A stretch of 64,000 nt of DNA. Origin: an uncultured Christensenellaceae bacterium (GTDB lineage: Bacteria > Bacillota > Clostridia > Christensenellales > CAG-314). This document shows, piece after piece, positions 17,443 through 26,438 of this stretch. Position numbers and translations under genes: made by a program. The stretch covers positions 22,769 to 86,768 of the forward strand of contig CAJUIZ010000007.1 in the NCBI GenBank assembly GCA_910586625.1, given 5' to 3'. The stretch's first letter is position 1. Every line of letters begins with the position of its first letter. The notes under the pieces are model-generated. The model was not told where the DNA came from, did not search any database, and was given only the letters and a program-made list of their open reading frames with translations.

Positions 17443-18273
17443 TCAAATTGCAACTTCGAATTTTTCGGAAAAGGGTTCAAACTCATAATCGACAAGCTTT
17501 ACGTCGTCGACGGTAAACTTGTAGAAATCCGTAACGTCGGGGTTTATCCAAAGCTTGGGCGCGGGGTGAGTTTTGCCTTGCAGCATACGCTCCACCTGCG
17601 GAATGTGGCGGTCGTACACGTGAGCGTCGGCAATGACGTGAACCAACTCGCCCGCTTGCAGCCCCGATACCTGCGCGAACATATGCACAAGTACGGCATA
17701 CTGCACTACGTTCCAGTTGTTGGCCACCGCCATATCGTTGCTGCGCTGGTTGAGTATAGCGTTAAGCCTGCCGTTTGTAACGTTAAACGTTACCGAATAT
17801 GCGCAGGGATACAGATTCATTTCGCACAAATCCTGATGCACGAAGATGTTGGTTATTATTCGGCGGCTTGCGGGGTTGTGCTTCAAATCGTACAGCGCAC
17901 GGTCAACTTGATCGAACATACCTTCCTTATAACGGTGCTTAACTCCCAATTGATAGCCGTACGCCTTGCCGATAGAACCCGTTTCGTCCGCCCAGCTGTC
18001 CCAAATGTGACTGTTGAGTTCGTGAATATTGTTGCTCTTTTTCTGCCATATCCAAAGAAGCTCGTCCACCGCCGACTTAAACGCCGTGCGACGGAGCGTG
18101 ATTGCGGGAAATTCTTCCGCAAGATTGTAGCGGTTGACTATGCAGAACTTCTTGACGGTATGCGCCGCCGTTCCGTCCGCCCAATGCGGACGCACGTCCA
18201 ACGCCTCGTCCGTAACGCCGCCGTCTATTATATCGCGCATATTCCGTATAAAAATTTCGTCAGCTCTGCTCAT
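17443..18273 (-). CDS. thyA: Thymidylate synthase
   Basis: Converts dUMP to dTMP with methylene-tetrahydrofolate. 276 aa from MSRADEIFIRNM. Catalytic Cys lies in NLYPCAYSVTF, preceded by the phosphate-binding RR (SRRIITNIF) and followed by NQRSNDMAVANNWNVVQYA and HVIADAHVYDRHIPQ. The family more often has PCH(T/L) at the active Cys; PCAYS is a variant I associate with some Firmicutes. The open frame extends 38 codons upstream, but AAGGGG seven bases before 18273 marks the start. Pairs functionally with folA downstream. Confidence 0.95.
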   Translation of the reverse strand: MSRADEIFIRNMRDIIDGGVTDEALDVRPHWADGTAAHTVKKFCIVNRYNLAEEFPAITLRRTAFKSAVDELLWIWQKKSNNIHELNSHIWDSWADETGSIGKAYGYQLGVKHRYKEGMFDQVDRALYDLKHNPASRRIITNIFVHQDLCEMNLYPCAYSVTFNVTNGRLNAILNQRSNDMAVANNWNVVQYAVLVHMFAQVSGLQAGELVHVIADAHVYDRHIPQVERMLQGKTHPAPKLWINPDVTDFYKFTVDDVKLVDYEFEPFSEKFEVAI

Positions 18274-18353
18274 AGTTAATATCCCCTTATATGTAAGCCG
18301 TTCGTTTTTTTTTCGGCACGTGCCGAGTGACGAACAAACTACGGCTATTGTAA

Positions 18354-18385
18354 CAAAAATCGCCGTTTCGGTCAACCGAAACGGC
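18354..18385 (-). terminator. Terminator after the CDF transporter gene
   Basis: A perfect 10-bp stem (18362-18371 with 18376-18385), tetraloop, then GATTTTTG on the minus strand. It ends five bases past the stop of the CDF gene. Confidence 0.9.
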
Positions 18386-18390
18386 AAGTT

Positions 18391-19572
18391 CTACTTAATC
18401 TGTTTTTCCACTGTGGCGACGATGTAAACGTCGGAATATTTCTCGTTTACTTTCGCCTGTATATAATCGGCGATTTCCCGCTCTTTTAGTTTGGTATCGA
18501 AGCTTATCGCCACGTCGAATATAAGGTTGATATGCGTTGGTCCCTTGACCATTCGGAAATCGTGAATATCGAAGTTGTCGTCCAGCGACTTGACTATTCC
18601 GGTAATTTCTTCCTTATAGCCGTCCAACTCGGGATCGCCGATAACTATCGGATCCATATGAATAACCAGCTTGATATTGGTATTTTCCGCAAAATCGCGC
18701 TCTATTTGGTCTATTATATCGTGACTGTCGAGAATGGGAACGCGCGCGTCCACTTCTACGTGAACGTTGGCGTAGTAGCTGTTGGGACCGTAATTGTGTA
18801 TGTTTAGGTCGTGAACGCCCAAAACGCCGTCAAATTTTATTATTCTTTCTTTTACGAAACGCGCCAAACTTTCGTCCGCGCCTTCGCCCAAAAGATGCTT
18901 GAACGTCTCTTTTAGAATTTTTATCCCGCTTACGGCGATTACGACGGACACGATAACCGCCATAAACCCGTCGGCATTAAAGCCCGTATAATGCGATACA
19001 ATAAGAGCAATCAACACCGCCGCGGTAGAACACACGTCGGAGATACTGTCCACGGCTGTTGCTTTAAGCAAGCCGAAGCTGTACCGTTTGCCGAGTATCC
19101 CGTTAAAGAAGAACATCCACAGCTTTATCAAAACGGAAACGGACAAGGTTACTATCGTCCAAATTTCCCAAGACAATTCGTCTGCGGAGCCGTTAAAAAC
19201 GGAGATTATTTTGCTTACGCCTTCCGAAGCGAGTTCGACGGACGCAACCAACACCAAGAACGCCACTACCATACTTGCGACGTATTCCGCCCTGCGGTGT
19301 CCGTAGGGGTGCTCCTTGTCCGCGGGACGGGACGCAAGGCGTATGCTCACAAGCGATACGACGTTGCTTCCGCAATCGGTCAGGTTGTTTATACCGTCGG
19401 CAAACACCGATACCAGCCCGAACAGCACTCCAACGGTAATTTTGGCTGCGGACAAAAGCAAATTCAAAAATATACCTACGCCGCTTGACAAATTGCCGAC
19501 CCTGTCACGCACTGCCGCGTTGCCGACGTCCTTGTAATTTTTAACGAATATTTTAAGCAGCAAATTTGTCAT
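18391..19572 (-). CDS. Cation diffusion facilitator (CDF) family transporter
   Basis: A 393-aa divalent-metal exporter. Transmembrane helices ~30-215; metal-site residues fit D-x3-D in helix II (FADGINNLTDCGSN) and a later HYTGFNADGF, where H and D match the helix V site of the family. A cytoplasmic region follows, with a long C-terminal extension (IHMDPIVIGDPELD) of two ferredoxin-like parts. Metal unknown. The -10 box ends seven bases before the ATG, with no ribosome site, so the mRNA is probably leaderless. Confidence 0.93.
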   Translation of the reverse strand: MTNLLLKIFVKNYKDVGNAAVRDRVGNLSSGVGIFLNLLLSAAKITVGVLFGLVSVFADGINNLTDCGSNVVSLVSIRLASRPADKEHPYGHRRAEYVASMVVAFLVLVASVELASEGVSKIISVFNGSADELSWEIWTIVTLSVSVLIKLWMFFFNGILGKRYSFGLLKATAVDSISDVCSTAAVLIALIVSHYTGFNADGFMAVIVSVVIAVSGIKILKETFKHLLGEGADESLARFVKERIIKFDGVLGVHDLNIHNYGPNSYYANVHVEVDARVPILDSHDIIDQIERDFAENTNIKLVIHMDPIVIGDPELDGYKEEITGIVKSLDDNFDIHDFRMVKGPTHINLIFDVAISFDTKLKEREIADYIQAKVNEKYSDVYIVATVEKQIK

Positions 19573-19579
19573 AACAGTT

Positions 19580-19608
19580 ATTGTACTTCATCGTAAACGC
19601 TTTGTCAA
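19580..19608 (-). promoter_or_regulatory. Promoter of the CDF gene, predicts a leaderless mRNA
   Basis: Minus strand TTGACA (19603-19608), 17-base spacer, TACAAT (19580-19585), then seven bases to the ATG at 19572. Confidence 0.7.
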
Positions 19609-19660
19609 ACACGACACGTAAATATTTTAATATACGAATATGCGCATACAATCGGGTTAC

Positions 19661-20962
19661 TTACTTGCGCGGTTCCTGCGCGAAGGTGGCGACTACCAGC
19701 TTCATTGCGTCTTCTACGTTGTCGCCTTCGAGATAAGCTCTTATTTTGTTTTCCGTGCCGCTTTTTCTTAAAACGATTCGGCAATTGGGGTACAGCGAAG
19801 AAATTCGGTTGGCGCAGGCGGACAGCCCTTCGTTGGTAGACAAACGCGCGTTGGCGTCGGTTAACGCAATATTGGCGGATACGCTGGGAGCGTCTACGCA
19901 TTCGGCTGTATAAGCCAATATACTGCCCCGCTCTTGATATATCTTGCATACGAACAAAGCGTTTACTATAGCATCCGAAGTAGTGGCAAGGTCGCACAGT
20001 AAATAATGTCCGCTTTCTTCGCCGCCGAAGTTCAGTCCGTCCTGAACCATACGGTTAAACACGTTTATATCTCCTACGCCGCTGCGAACAAGCTTAACGC
20101 CCAATTTGCCGAGAGCTTGCTCTACGCCGCCGTTGGTTAAAACAGTGCCGCATACGGTATTATGCGCAAGACGGCCTTCTTCGCGCAGGTACTTGGCTAC
20201 GGCGTAAAAAATGCGGTTGTTGGAAACAAACTTTTTACCTTCGAATACGGCAAGCCTGTCGCCGTCGCCGTCGAAAGCGAACCCGAGCTGAACACCCTTG
20301 CCGAGACGCGACTGCAAAAACTCGGGACAAGTGGCTCCGCACGCGACGTTTATTTTGTCGCCCGCGTTTTGGTTGCAATACGCAGTTACGTTTGCGCCCG
20401 CCTTGGTAAAAATCAACGGCGCGACTTTGTACGCAGAACCGTAACAGCAGTCCAACGCGACATTGAGCCTGTCTAATTTAACGCCTACCGCTCTTATTAC
20501 GTCTTCGGCGTAAATATTGTCTATATCGTAAAATACGGGCTCGAACACCTTAACCGACGATACCGTTTCTTCCCTGAGACTGCTCATCATGCGGCTTACA
20601 ACCAACTGCTTGGACGCGCACATTTTTACGCCGTAACGGTCGAATACCTTTAACCCGTTGTCGTCAGGCGGATTGTGACTGGCGGTAATCATCACACCGT
20701 AATCTCCGCCTAACTTTCGCACAAAATGTCCTACGGCGTTGGTAGGCAGCACTCCAAGATTGATCACATTGCCGCCGCCTGCGTACACGCCCTTAGACAA
20801 CGCGGAAAACAACGCGGCGCCCGACGTACGGGTATCCCGAGCTATTACCACGATGGGACATTCCGACAAAAGCGCAAGACTTTTACCTAACAAAAAAGCA
20901 GTACCGTCGTTCAAGGTACTGCCATACGTTCCGCGTATGCCGTCCGTACCAAACAAATTCAT
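19661..20962 (-). CDS. glmM: Phosphoglucosamine mutase
   Basis: Interconverts glucosamine-6-P and -1-P on the way to UDP-GlcNAc. 433 aa. The start LFGTDGIRGTYG, the phosphoserine loop ITASHNPPDDNGLKVF, the metal loop FDGDGDRLAVF, the sugar loop GGEESGHYLL and the phosphate loop VLRKSGTENKIRAYLEG are all present. The four-domain layout and short N-terminus fit GlmM better than ManB/Pgm. Start preceded by GGGGGA. 67 bases after trxB. Confidence 0.93.
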   Translation of the reverse strand: MNLFGTDGIRGTYGSTLNDGTAFLLGKSLALLSECPIVVIARDTRTSGAALFSALSKGVYAGGGNVINLGVLPTNAVGHFVRKLGGDYGVMITASHNPPDDNGLKVFDRYGVKMCASKQLVVSRMMSSLREETVSSVKVFEPVFYDIDNIYAEDVIRAVGVKLDRLNVALDCCYGSAYKVAPLIFTKAGANVTAYCNQNAGDKINVACGATCPEFLQSRLGKGVQLGFAFDGDGDRLAVFEGKKFVSNNRIFYAVAKYLREEGRLAHNTVCGTVLTNGGVEQALGKLGVKLVRSGVGDINVFNRMVQDGLNFGGEESGHYLLCDLATTSDAIVNALFVCKIYQERGSILAYTAECVDAPSVSANIALTDANARLSTNEGLSACANRISSLYPNCRIVLRKSGTENKIRAYLEGDNVEDAMKLVVATFAQEPRK

Positions 20963-21029
20963 AATTTATCCCCCAAAATAAATTTTACGATATTTTACGA
21001 TTTCTTTAGTACTTTGCAGCTCGAATATG

Positions 21030-21944
21030 TTATTTATTTTTTAATACCGCGGCCGAATACGCCGAAGCGAAGCTGCCCGCCTTGGCGCCGTCCGCGCAGG
21101 CGGTAACTATCTGCTTTAACGCTCCCGACGTAACGTCGCCAGCCGCAAACAAGCCCTTGACGGAGCTTTCTGAGCGACCGTCCACAGCAATATATCCGTT
21201 GATCTTTTTCACTTCGCCGATATCGATAAAATCGGTAACGGGGGTCGCGCCTACGGCAACGAACAAGCCCTTGATATCAAGCACTCGGTTTTCCTTGCCG
21301 TCTTTACCGTACAGAGATACGTTTTCCACGGAGTTTTCTCCGCCTATTGCCGATACGGCAACGTTATATATAGTTTCGACGTTACCCATAGCGAGCAGAT
21401 CGGCAACGGAAGTTTCTTCTGCGGTAAAGGAGTCGCCTTGAAGCAAAACGTACACCTTAGAACACAAATTGGCAAGATACGCCGCTTCCCGAACGGCTTG
21501 ATTACCGCCGCCCACTACCGCCACGGGCATTCCCTTGAAAAAATTACCGTCGCAGGTAGCGCAATAGCTTACTCCCCTGCCTACGTAATCGCTTTCTATA
21601 CCTAACTTATTGTGCGACGTACCCGTAGCCACCACAACCGCAGGATAACGGTACTCTCCCCTGTCGGTGGTGATTACAAATTCGTCTCCGTCCTTTTTAA
21701 GCGACAATACCCTTTGACGTATGACCTTTAACCCCAACTTCTTGGCTTGCGACGACATATCCGCCGCCAATTGCCAGCCCTCGACGGAAGCGTAGCCGGG
21801 GTAGTTGTCTATTCGGTCGATGTTAGCCGCCAGTCCGCCCAAGCCGAACTGTTCGAAAAGAGTAACTTCGGCGTTGGCGCGCAAAGCGTATATGGAAGCA
21901 GTCAGCCCAGCCGCTCCGCCGCCTATTACGGCAATTTTTTTCAT
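21030..21944 (-). CDS. trxB: Thioredoxin reductase
   Basis: An FAD and NADPH flavoenzyme that reduces thioredoxin. 304 aa, normal length. N-terminal IGGGAAGLTASIYALRA (FAD), redox pair CATCDG (~135), second dinucleotide fold VVGGGNQAVREAAYL, and C-terminal GLFAAGDVTSGALKQIVTACADGA. RBS AAAGGAG before ATG. A weak promoter candidate lies ~60 bases upstream (TATATA box). Confidence 0.94.
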   Translation of the reverse strand: MKKIAVIGGGAAGLTASIYALRANAEVTLFEQFGLGGLAANIDRIDNYPGYASVEGWQLAADMSSQAKKLGLKVIRQRVLSLKKDGDEFVITTDRGEYRYPAVVVATGTSHNKLGIESDYVGRGVSYCATCDGNFFKGMPVAVVGGGNQAVREAAYLANLCSKVYVLLQGDSFTAEETSVADLLAMGNVETIYNVAVSAIGGENSVENVSLYGKDGKENRVLDIKGLFVAVGATPVTDFIDIGEVKKINGYIAVDGRSESSVKGLFAAGDVTSGALKQIVTACADGAKAGSFASAYSAAVLKNK

Positions 21945-22140
21945 AGTTTTTCTCCTTTGTTATTACAAACGCTGACGAAATGCAATTATTACCTATTATA
22001 TACCGCGCAAATTGCGTAACTTGTAAAATAATGCTTTTTTTACGACACTATTGACGCAAACCGCTCGATAGCCGTAATAGCATTACATATGTCCGTGCGA
22101 GCATATGTGCCGAAGCTAAATCGGTCATACTTAAATCCAA

Positions 22141-22171
22141 CAAAAGAGCCGCGCATTATTTGCAGCGCGAC
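22141..22171 (-). terminator. Probable terminator of the beta-helix lipoprotein gene
   Basis: Seven-bp stem (22148-22154 with 22165-22171, one G-U pair) followed on the minus strand by TCTTTTG. 56 bases past the stop. The rest of 21945-22226 holds only upstream sequence of trxB. Confidence 0.5.
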
Positions 22172-22226
22172 ACTTTTATTAAGATATCGAAACAGAAATT
22201 ACGAAACGACGTACAATCGGTATCGA

Positions 22227-24470
22227 TTACGAATTTTTCAAAATTATCGAAGCGTTCGCGCCTTCGGTTGTGCTTGCAGACAGCATATTACCGTTATACT
22301 TGACGTTTTCGAAACGGAGAATCGCGCCTTCCGACATAATGCCGCTTTTAATAAGCTCGCCTGCGCTGTCGCAGAAATCGGTTATCTCATTATCCGCAAA
22401 GGATATCCGAGCCGTAGCGTCTATATTGTTGAACCGCAATACTCTGTCCGTTCCGTTAGTAAACGTGTTGTTTGCAATAACGATATTTCCGCCTACGGCG
22501 CTTTGATCCGAGCTTTGCATAGCGATTGCGTTGTGTTTGATATTGTCAAATTTACAATTGCTTACAGTCATATTTTCAACGTTAACGGTGTAAATACCCT
22601 GAAACGCGTTGGAAAATTCGCAAGAATCGAACACGAAGTTCTTCAAGTTGCGTTCACCGTTGCTCGAACCGATATGAATAGCCGCCGTCGTGCCCGTGTT
22701 AGACGCCTTAGCGGAGTCCTTCATATCGAACTTACAATTGCTTACTTCCAAGCCGTCGACTGAAAACAACGTAGATTCCCAACCGTTAAACTCCATATAA
22801 TCCACAAACTTTATTCCATTGAAAACTAAGTTTTTGCACGCAATATTGGAATAATAATTCTGCTTGTTGCCCGTAACGGGATCGGTAACGCTGTTGTCCG
22901 TCGAATAAACATGTCCGGAAATAAACTCTAAGCCTCTAATAACCGCCGTACCCTCCCCCAATATAGAAAGATTGGTCAATTCGCGTTTATACCAAGGATA
23001 ACTGCCTTCGTTCGTTTTTACAGACGTAGCAACGCTTTGCCTTATATATAGTTTATCGTATTCGCCTGCGGCAAGCTTTATTATAGAATTTGCTTTTGCG
23101 CTGTCCAACGCCTTTTGCGCGGACGCGTTATCGACAATATACTCGTAGGAAATTTCCGAAGCTTGGTTATTCTCGACGATTGCGAGATAACCACCGTCGT
23201 TGATACTTCTTCCGACTACGCCGTCAACGTACATATCCTTGCCGCCGTAGCTGTTTGTAACTTGGTCTACAATGATATGAATCTTGCTGCTTACGTTATT
23301 TTTGGCAGACGCATCAGTACCGTCGGACGCAACCAAAGCGCCTACTATGCCGCCTATATCGCGATATCCCTTTAGGCTGACGTTTGTTGCCGTACAGCCT
23401 TGAACGTCGCCCGCGCAAAGATAGCCTATAATACCGCCGACTTTGTCGCCGTTATCGTACGTTCCGTCCGACTGCAAGTTGGGAATGCACGTAATAGTTA
23501 AGTTTTCCACCGTGCAGTCGTCTATTTTGCAATAGCCGTAGCCGACAATACCGCCGGCAAAGTGAGCAGAAGTTATTTCCGCATTACAAACCTTTACGTT
23601 GGTTACTCTTGTGGAAGCCGTATACCCAACTACTACCGCAACGTTTTCGCCGCCTTGAATATCGGCACCGTCAACGGTAAAATTGCATATAGTAGCCCTG
23701 CACTGCCATTGGTTTCCGAATAAGCCTACGGAATTCGCTTCGCCGACTATTTTGAGATTTTTAATAACGTGATTTTGTCCGTCAAAGGTTCCTGCAAACA
23801 AGTTGATAGAATTCCATTCTACGCTATCCAAGTCTATATCAGCGTCCAAAACAACCGTTTTGCCGTTATAGTTATTACCGCCGTTAACGCTGTCGCGGAA
23901 AGCCGCCAGCTGTTCGGCGTTTACGATAACGTATTTATCGCAGGTAGAACAATAGAAATTGTCCGCGTCGTAATCGGCATGCTCAGCAGGCACGACAATA
24001 TCGGTAATTTCCTTGTCGGTACCCGTTTCAAACTTTTTATGGCATACTTCGCATTCGTCGTACGCAAGAGTTCCCGCAACGTGCTGCGAAGCGGTTTGCG
24101 CGGGAACGGCGCTTAGCTTGTGTCCCTTGGATATTGTTACTTTATCCAGCTCGTTGCCCTGTTCGTCGAAGTTCTTTCCGCAAAGCGTACAGTGATTGTG
24201 AGCTACCGTTCCATCCGTTGTGCAATCCGAGTCTTCCCCGTTAACCGGCTCCAAATCGTGCTTGGTTGGGTCTACGGCTATTTCTTCCGTTTGCTTTTTG
24301 CCGCAGCCGTCAGCGGTACACGTTCTTTGTCTTTCTCCCTTGTTTGTACATGTGGACTCGGTTACTACCTGCCATTCGCCGTACGTGCAAACGTGCGCGC
24401 AGGAAACCAATAGACTTCCGCTTACAAGCAAAATCGCCGCGCACAATAACGCTATCAATGTCTTTTTCAT
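22227..24470 (-). CDS. Secreted lipoprotein with Cys modules and a right-handed beta-helix
   Basis: A 747-aa surface protein. Lipobox LVSC (Cys24). Residues ~28-185 carry four Cys modules (CTADGCGKK, HCTLCGKNFDEQG, ECEVCHKKFE, YCSTCDKY) closely like those of the 972-aa lipoprotein; HCxxCxKNFDEQG is nearly identical in both. Residues ~190-740 look like a parallel beta-helix with GLUG-like turns (GTFDGQNHVIKNLKIVG, GGIVGYGYCKIDDCTVENL, SNCKFDNIKHNAIAMQS), a fold of pectate-lyase-like and adhesin proteins. I see no clear catalytic set. Own promoter and RBS AAGGAG. Confidence 0.85.
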   Translation of the reverse strand: MKKTLIALLCAAILLVSGSLLVSCAHVCTYGEWQVVTESTCTNKGERQRTCTADGCGKKQTEEIAVDPTKHDLEPVNGEDSDCTTDGTVAHNHCTLCGKNFDEQGNELDKVTISKGHKLSAVPAQTASQHVAGTLAYDECEVCHKKFETGTDKEITDIVVPAEHADYDADNFYCSTCDKYVIVNAEQLAAFRDSVNGGNNYNGKTVVLDADIDLDSVEWNSINLFAGTFDGQNHVIKNLKIVGEANSVGLFGNQWQCRATICNFTVDGADIQGGENVAVVVGYTASTRVTNVKVCNAEITSAHFAGGIVGYGYCKIDDCTVENLTITCIPNLQSDGTYDNGDKVGGIIGYLCAGDVQGCTATNVSLKGYRDIGGIVGALVASDGTDASAKNNVSSKIHIIVDQVTNSYGGKDMYVDGVVGRSINDGGYLAIVENNQASEISYEYIVDNASAQKALDSAKANSIIKLAAGEYDKLYIRQSVATSVKTNEGSYPWYKRELTNLSILGEGTAVIRGLEFISGHVYSTDNSVTDPVTGNKQNYYSNIACKNLVFNGIKFVDYMEFNGWESTLFSVDGLEVSNCKFDMKDSAKASNTGTTAAIHIGSSNGERNLKNFVFDSCEFSNAFQGIYTVNVENMTVSNCKFDNIKHNAIAMQSSDQSAVGGNIVIANNTFTNGTDRVLRFNNIDATARISFADNEITDFCDSAGELIKSGIMSEGAILRFENVKYNGNMLSASTTEGANASIILKNS

Positions 24471-24580
24471 TTTAACTCCTTATCACTCACAACTTATTAC
24501 GACAAAAAGTAAATATTTCCTTTATCAATCATAAATAATAGTTCCATAACTCTGCTATGAAAAATTGTAAGGGTAGATAC

Positions 24581-24609
24581 ATAATACTACTTTTAGACAA
24601 TAAAGTCAA
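24581..24609 (-). promoter_or_regulatory. Promoter of the beta-helix lipoprotein gene
   Basis: Minus strand TTGACT (24604-24609), 17-base spacer, TATTAT (24581-24586). The leader is ~100 bases. Apart from this and the rpsI terminator, the 344-base gap 24471-24814 holds nothing I recognise; 24610-24760 is AT-rich. Confidence 0.75.
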
Positions 24610-24763
24610 TCGCTGCGAATAAATCACGCGCAGGTTGCAATCATACACACGCCTTTTGATATATTACAAGCTTAAACATCGATATATATTATATTCTTGA
24701 CATAAACCTTTGGCTATGCGAAAAAAATTTACTTCCGTATAAAAATTTTGTATTTTTTCAAAT

Positions 24764-24796
24764 AAAAATACCCTTGGAACGAGTGTTCCAAGGGTA
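24764..24796 (-). terminator. Terminator of the rplM-rpsI operon
   Basis: A perfect 12-bp stem (24769-24780 with 24785-24796), GAGT loop (ACTC on the minus-strand transcript), then T run on the minus strand. Confidence 0.92.
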
Positions 24797-24814
24797 AAAC
24801 CGCAAGCAGTAAAA

Positions 24815-25225
24815 TTATCTCTTAGAGAATTGCGGAGCTTTACGCGCTTTCTTCAAGCCGTACTTCTTTCTTTCCTTCATACGCGGGTCGCGGGTAAGGA
24901 AACCGTTCTGCTTCAAAACGGACTTGTCTTCGCCAGCAAGAACCAACGCGCGAGACAAACCGTGACGGATTGCACCGGCTTGACCGGTATATCCGCCGCC
25001 CGTAACGTTTACCACCACGTCGTACTTGGAAGCGGTTTCCGTAGCGTTTAACGGTTGACGAACGATATATTTCAATGTGTCGAGACCGAAATATTGGTCG
25101 ATATCTCTGCCGTTAATGGTAATTGCACCGTTGCCGCCGGGGATAATTCTTACGCGGGCAATGGACTTCTTTCTTCTGCCCGTTCCCCAAAATTGAACCT
25201 TTTTCTTTGCGCTAACTTTTGCCAT
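24815..25225 (-). CDS. rpsI: Small-subunit ribosomal protein uS9
   Basis: 136 aa. Typical features: FWGTGRRKKSIARVRI at the N-terminus, GGGYTGQAGAIRHGLSRAL in the middle and the basic tail KYGLKKARKAPQFSKR that reaches the decoding centre. Follows rplM by 14 bases, as in most bacteria. Confidence 0.98.
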   Translation of the reverse strand: MAKVSAKKKVQFWGTGRRKKSIARVRIIPGGNGAITINGRDIDQYFGLDTLKYIVRQPLNATETASKYDVVVNVTGGGYTGQAGAIRHGLSRALVLAGEDKSVLKQNGFLTRDPRMKERKKYGLKKARKAPQFSKR

Positions 25226-25239
25226 TGTTCATTCCCTCC

Positions 25240-25674
25240 TTAGTCCAACGCCAACACTTCGGGCTGTTGAGCCGTGTGCTTGTGTTCCGCGCCCTTGTAA
25301 ACGCGAAGCTTCGTGAGCATTTTTCTGCCGAGACTGTTGTGGGGAAGCATTCCTTTAACAGCCTTCATCATAGCAAAGTCGCTTCTTTCCGCCATCAGCT
25401 TGCCGTACTTGGTTTGCTTCAAGTGACCGGGTCTGGGCGAACGGCGAACGTACATTTTTTGATCTAATTTTTTACCGGTAAGAACAACCTTGTCACAATT
25501 GATTACTATTACGAAATCGCCCGTATCTACGTGCGGGGTGAAAGTAGGCTTGTTCTTTCCGCGAAGAACGGACGCTACTTGACTTGCAACGCGGCCAAGG
25601 GGCTTGCCCGCAGCGTCTACAACGTACCATTTTCTTTCAACGGCTTCTTTCTTAGCCATAAAAGTCTTAACCAT
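25240..25674 (-). CDS. rplM: Large-subunit ribosomal protein uL13
   Basis: 144 aa, starting MVKTFMAKKEAVERKWYVVDA. Core motifs HVDTGDFVIVINCDKV and LTGKKLDQKMYVRRS and the C-terminal VYKGAEHKHTAQQPEVL fit uL13. First gene of the rplM-rpsI operon; translation is probably feedback-controlled through the leader described separately. Confidence 0.98.
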   Translation of the reverse strand: MVKTFMAKKEAVERKWYVVDAAGKPLGRVASQVASVLRGKNKPTFTPHVDTGDFVIVINCDKVVLTGKKLDQKMYVRRSPRPGHLKQTKYGKLMAERSDFAMMKAVKGMLPHNSLGRKMLTKLRVYKGAEHKHTAQQPEVLALD

Positions 25675-25790
25675 TTATAATTTCTCCTAACATTTAAGTT
25701 TGTGTGCTGTTCACGGTTGAACAATTACCGCCAGTGGAACGCGGTTTAGACAAGGCAGAGCTTAAAATACCTTGCCGAATTATTCACAGC
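25675..25790 (-). promoter_or_regulatory. Candidate L13-type ribosomal protein leader
   Basis: The ~115-base mRNA leader of rplM. It contains a hairpin with a perfect 6-bp stem and ACCG loop (minus-strand TGTTCA-ACCG-TGAACA) and an upstream pairing CAAGG/CCTTG. Firmicutes rplM genes are known to carry an autoregulatory leader (Rfam L13_leader); I infer this is one from position, length and structure and have not matched the consensus. Confidence 0.5.
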
Positions 25791-25796
25791 CCTACT

Positions 25797-25825
25797 ATTA
25801 TACAAATATACCCTTTTTATGTCAA
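25797..25825 (-). promoter_or_regulatory. Promoter of rplM-rpsI
   Basis: Consensus TTGACA (25820-25825), 17-base spacer, consensus TATAAT (25797-25802) on the minus strand. Confidence 0.9.
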
Positions 25826-25855
25826 CTGATTTTTCTCCGTTTTACCGCGTTTGCG

Positions 25856-25889
25856 TAAAAAATCCGCTCCGCGTATTTCGGAACGGATT
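25856..25889 (-). terminator. Terminator of the 113-aa membrane protein gene
   Basis: Imperfect ~10-bp stem with AATCCG/CGGATT at its base (25861-25889) and T run on the minus strand. Confidence 0.8.
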
Positions 25890-25897
25890 GAAATGCA

Positions 25898-26239
25898 TTA
25901 CGATATCTTCGGTTCGTGTTTGGCGGACACTGCGTCGTGGATTTTTTCTATTATCCACAGCAGCAAAATCGGCACGGATAGAATTGTAACCAAAATAGTC
26001 AATACCACCGCCGCGTATGCCACTTGCAGCTCGTCAAGCCCGTCCTTATCCTTACGGCAGGCGTATATTACCGCCGCCAGCACCTGAATAAGAGCCGTAA
26101 CGCCCGTAATGCCGAACAATATGTAGCTTACCATACTGCGGTCGCCGAATGCGAAATACACACACATAGACGCGATAAAAAATACAATAAACAACGCTAT
26201 CACTATACTGTAACTTATGTATTTACCCGATTTATTCAT
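25898..26239 (-). CDS. Small three-helix membrane protein, function unknown
   Basis: 113 aa with hydrophobic segments ~9-30, ~37-60 and ~74-95, short loops and a polar tail. No motif I recognise. Good RBS (GGAGCGGAA). It stands alone between truA and rplM with its own terminator. The upstream gap 26240-26438 holds only degenerate AGTTA-like reiterations and no gene. Confidence 0.65.
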   Translation of the reverse strand: MNKSGKYISYSIVIALFIVFFIASMCVYFAFGDRSMVSYILFGITGVTALIQVLAAVIYACRKDKDGLDELQVAYAAVVLTILVTILSVPILLLWIIEKIHDAVSAKHEPKIS

Positions 26240-26438
26240 AAATTCCGCTCCGTTTTTAATTACTCAGTTTTATATTATTTTTTACGCAAACGCTACTAAT
26301 CGCAAGATAATGCCGCTAACGTGATACGATGTAATAGCGAGTTGTTAATAGCAGTTAGTTGTAGTTAATCACAGTTATTTATTGTTCGTATGCTATGGTA
26401 GCAAACGATTAGCGGCAGTTAATTGCAGCAAAACGCGC

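Noticed and set aside
18274..18387. 38-codon N-terminal extension of thyA
   Set aside because: ATG 18273 has AAGGGG at the right distance and the extension covers the CDF terminator hairpin.
26240..26438. Reiterated AGTTA-like words as a CRISPR or tandem repeat
   Set aside because: Units are irregular in length and sequence, with no constant spacer; only low-complexity drift.
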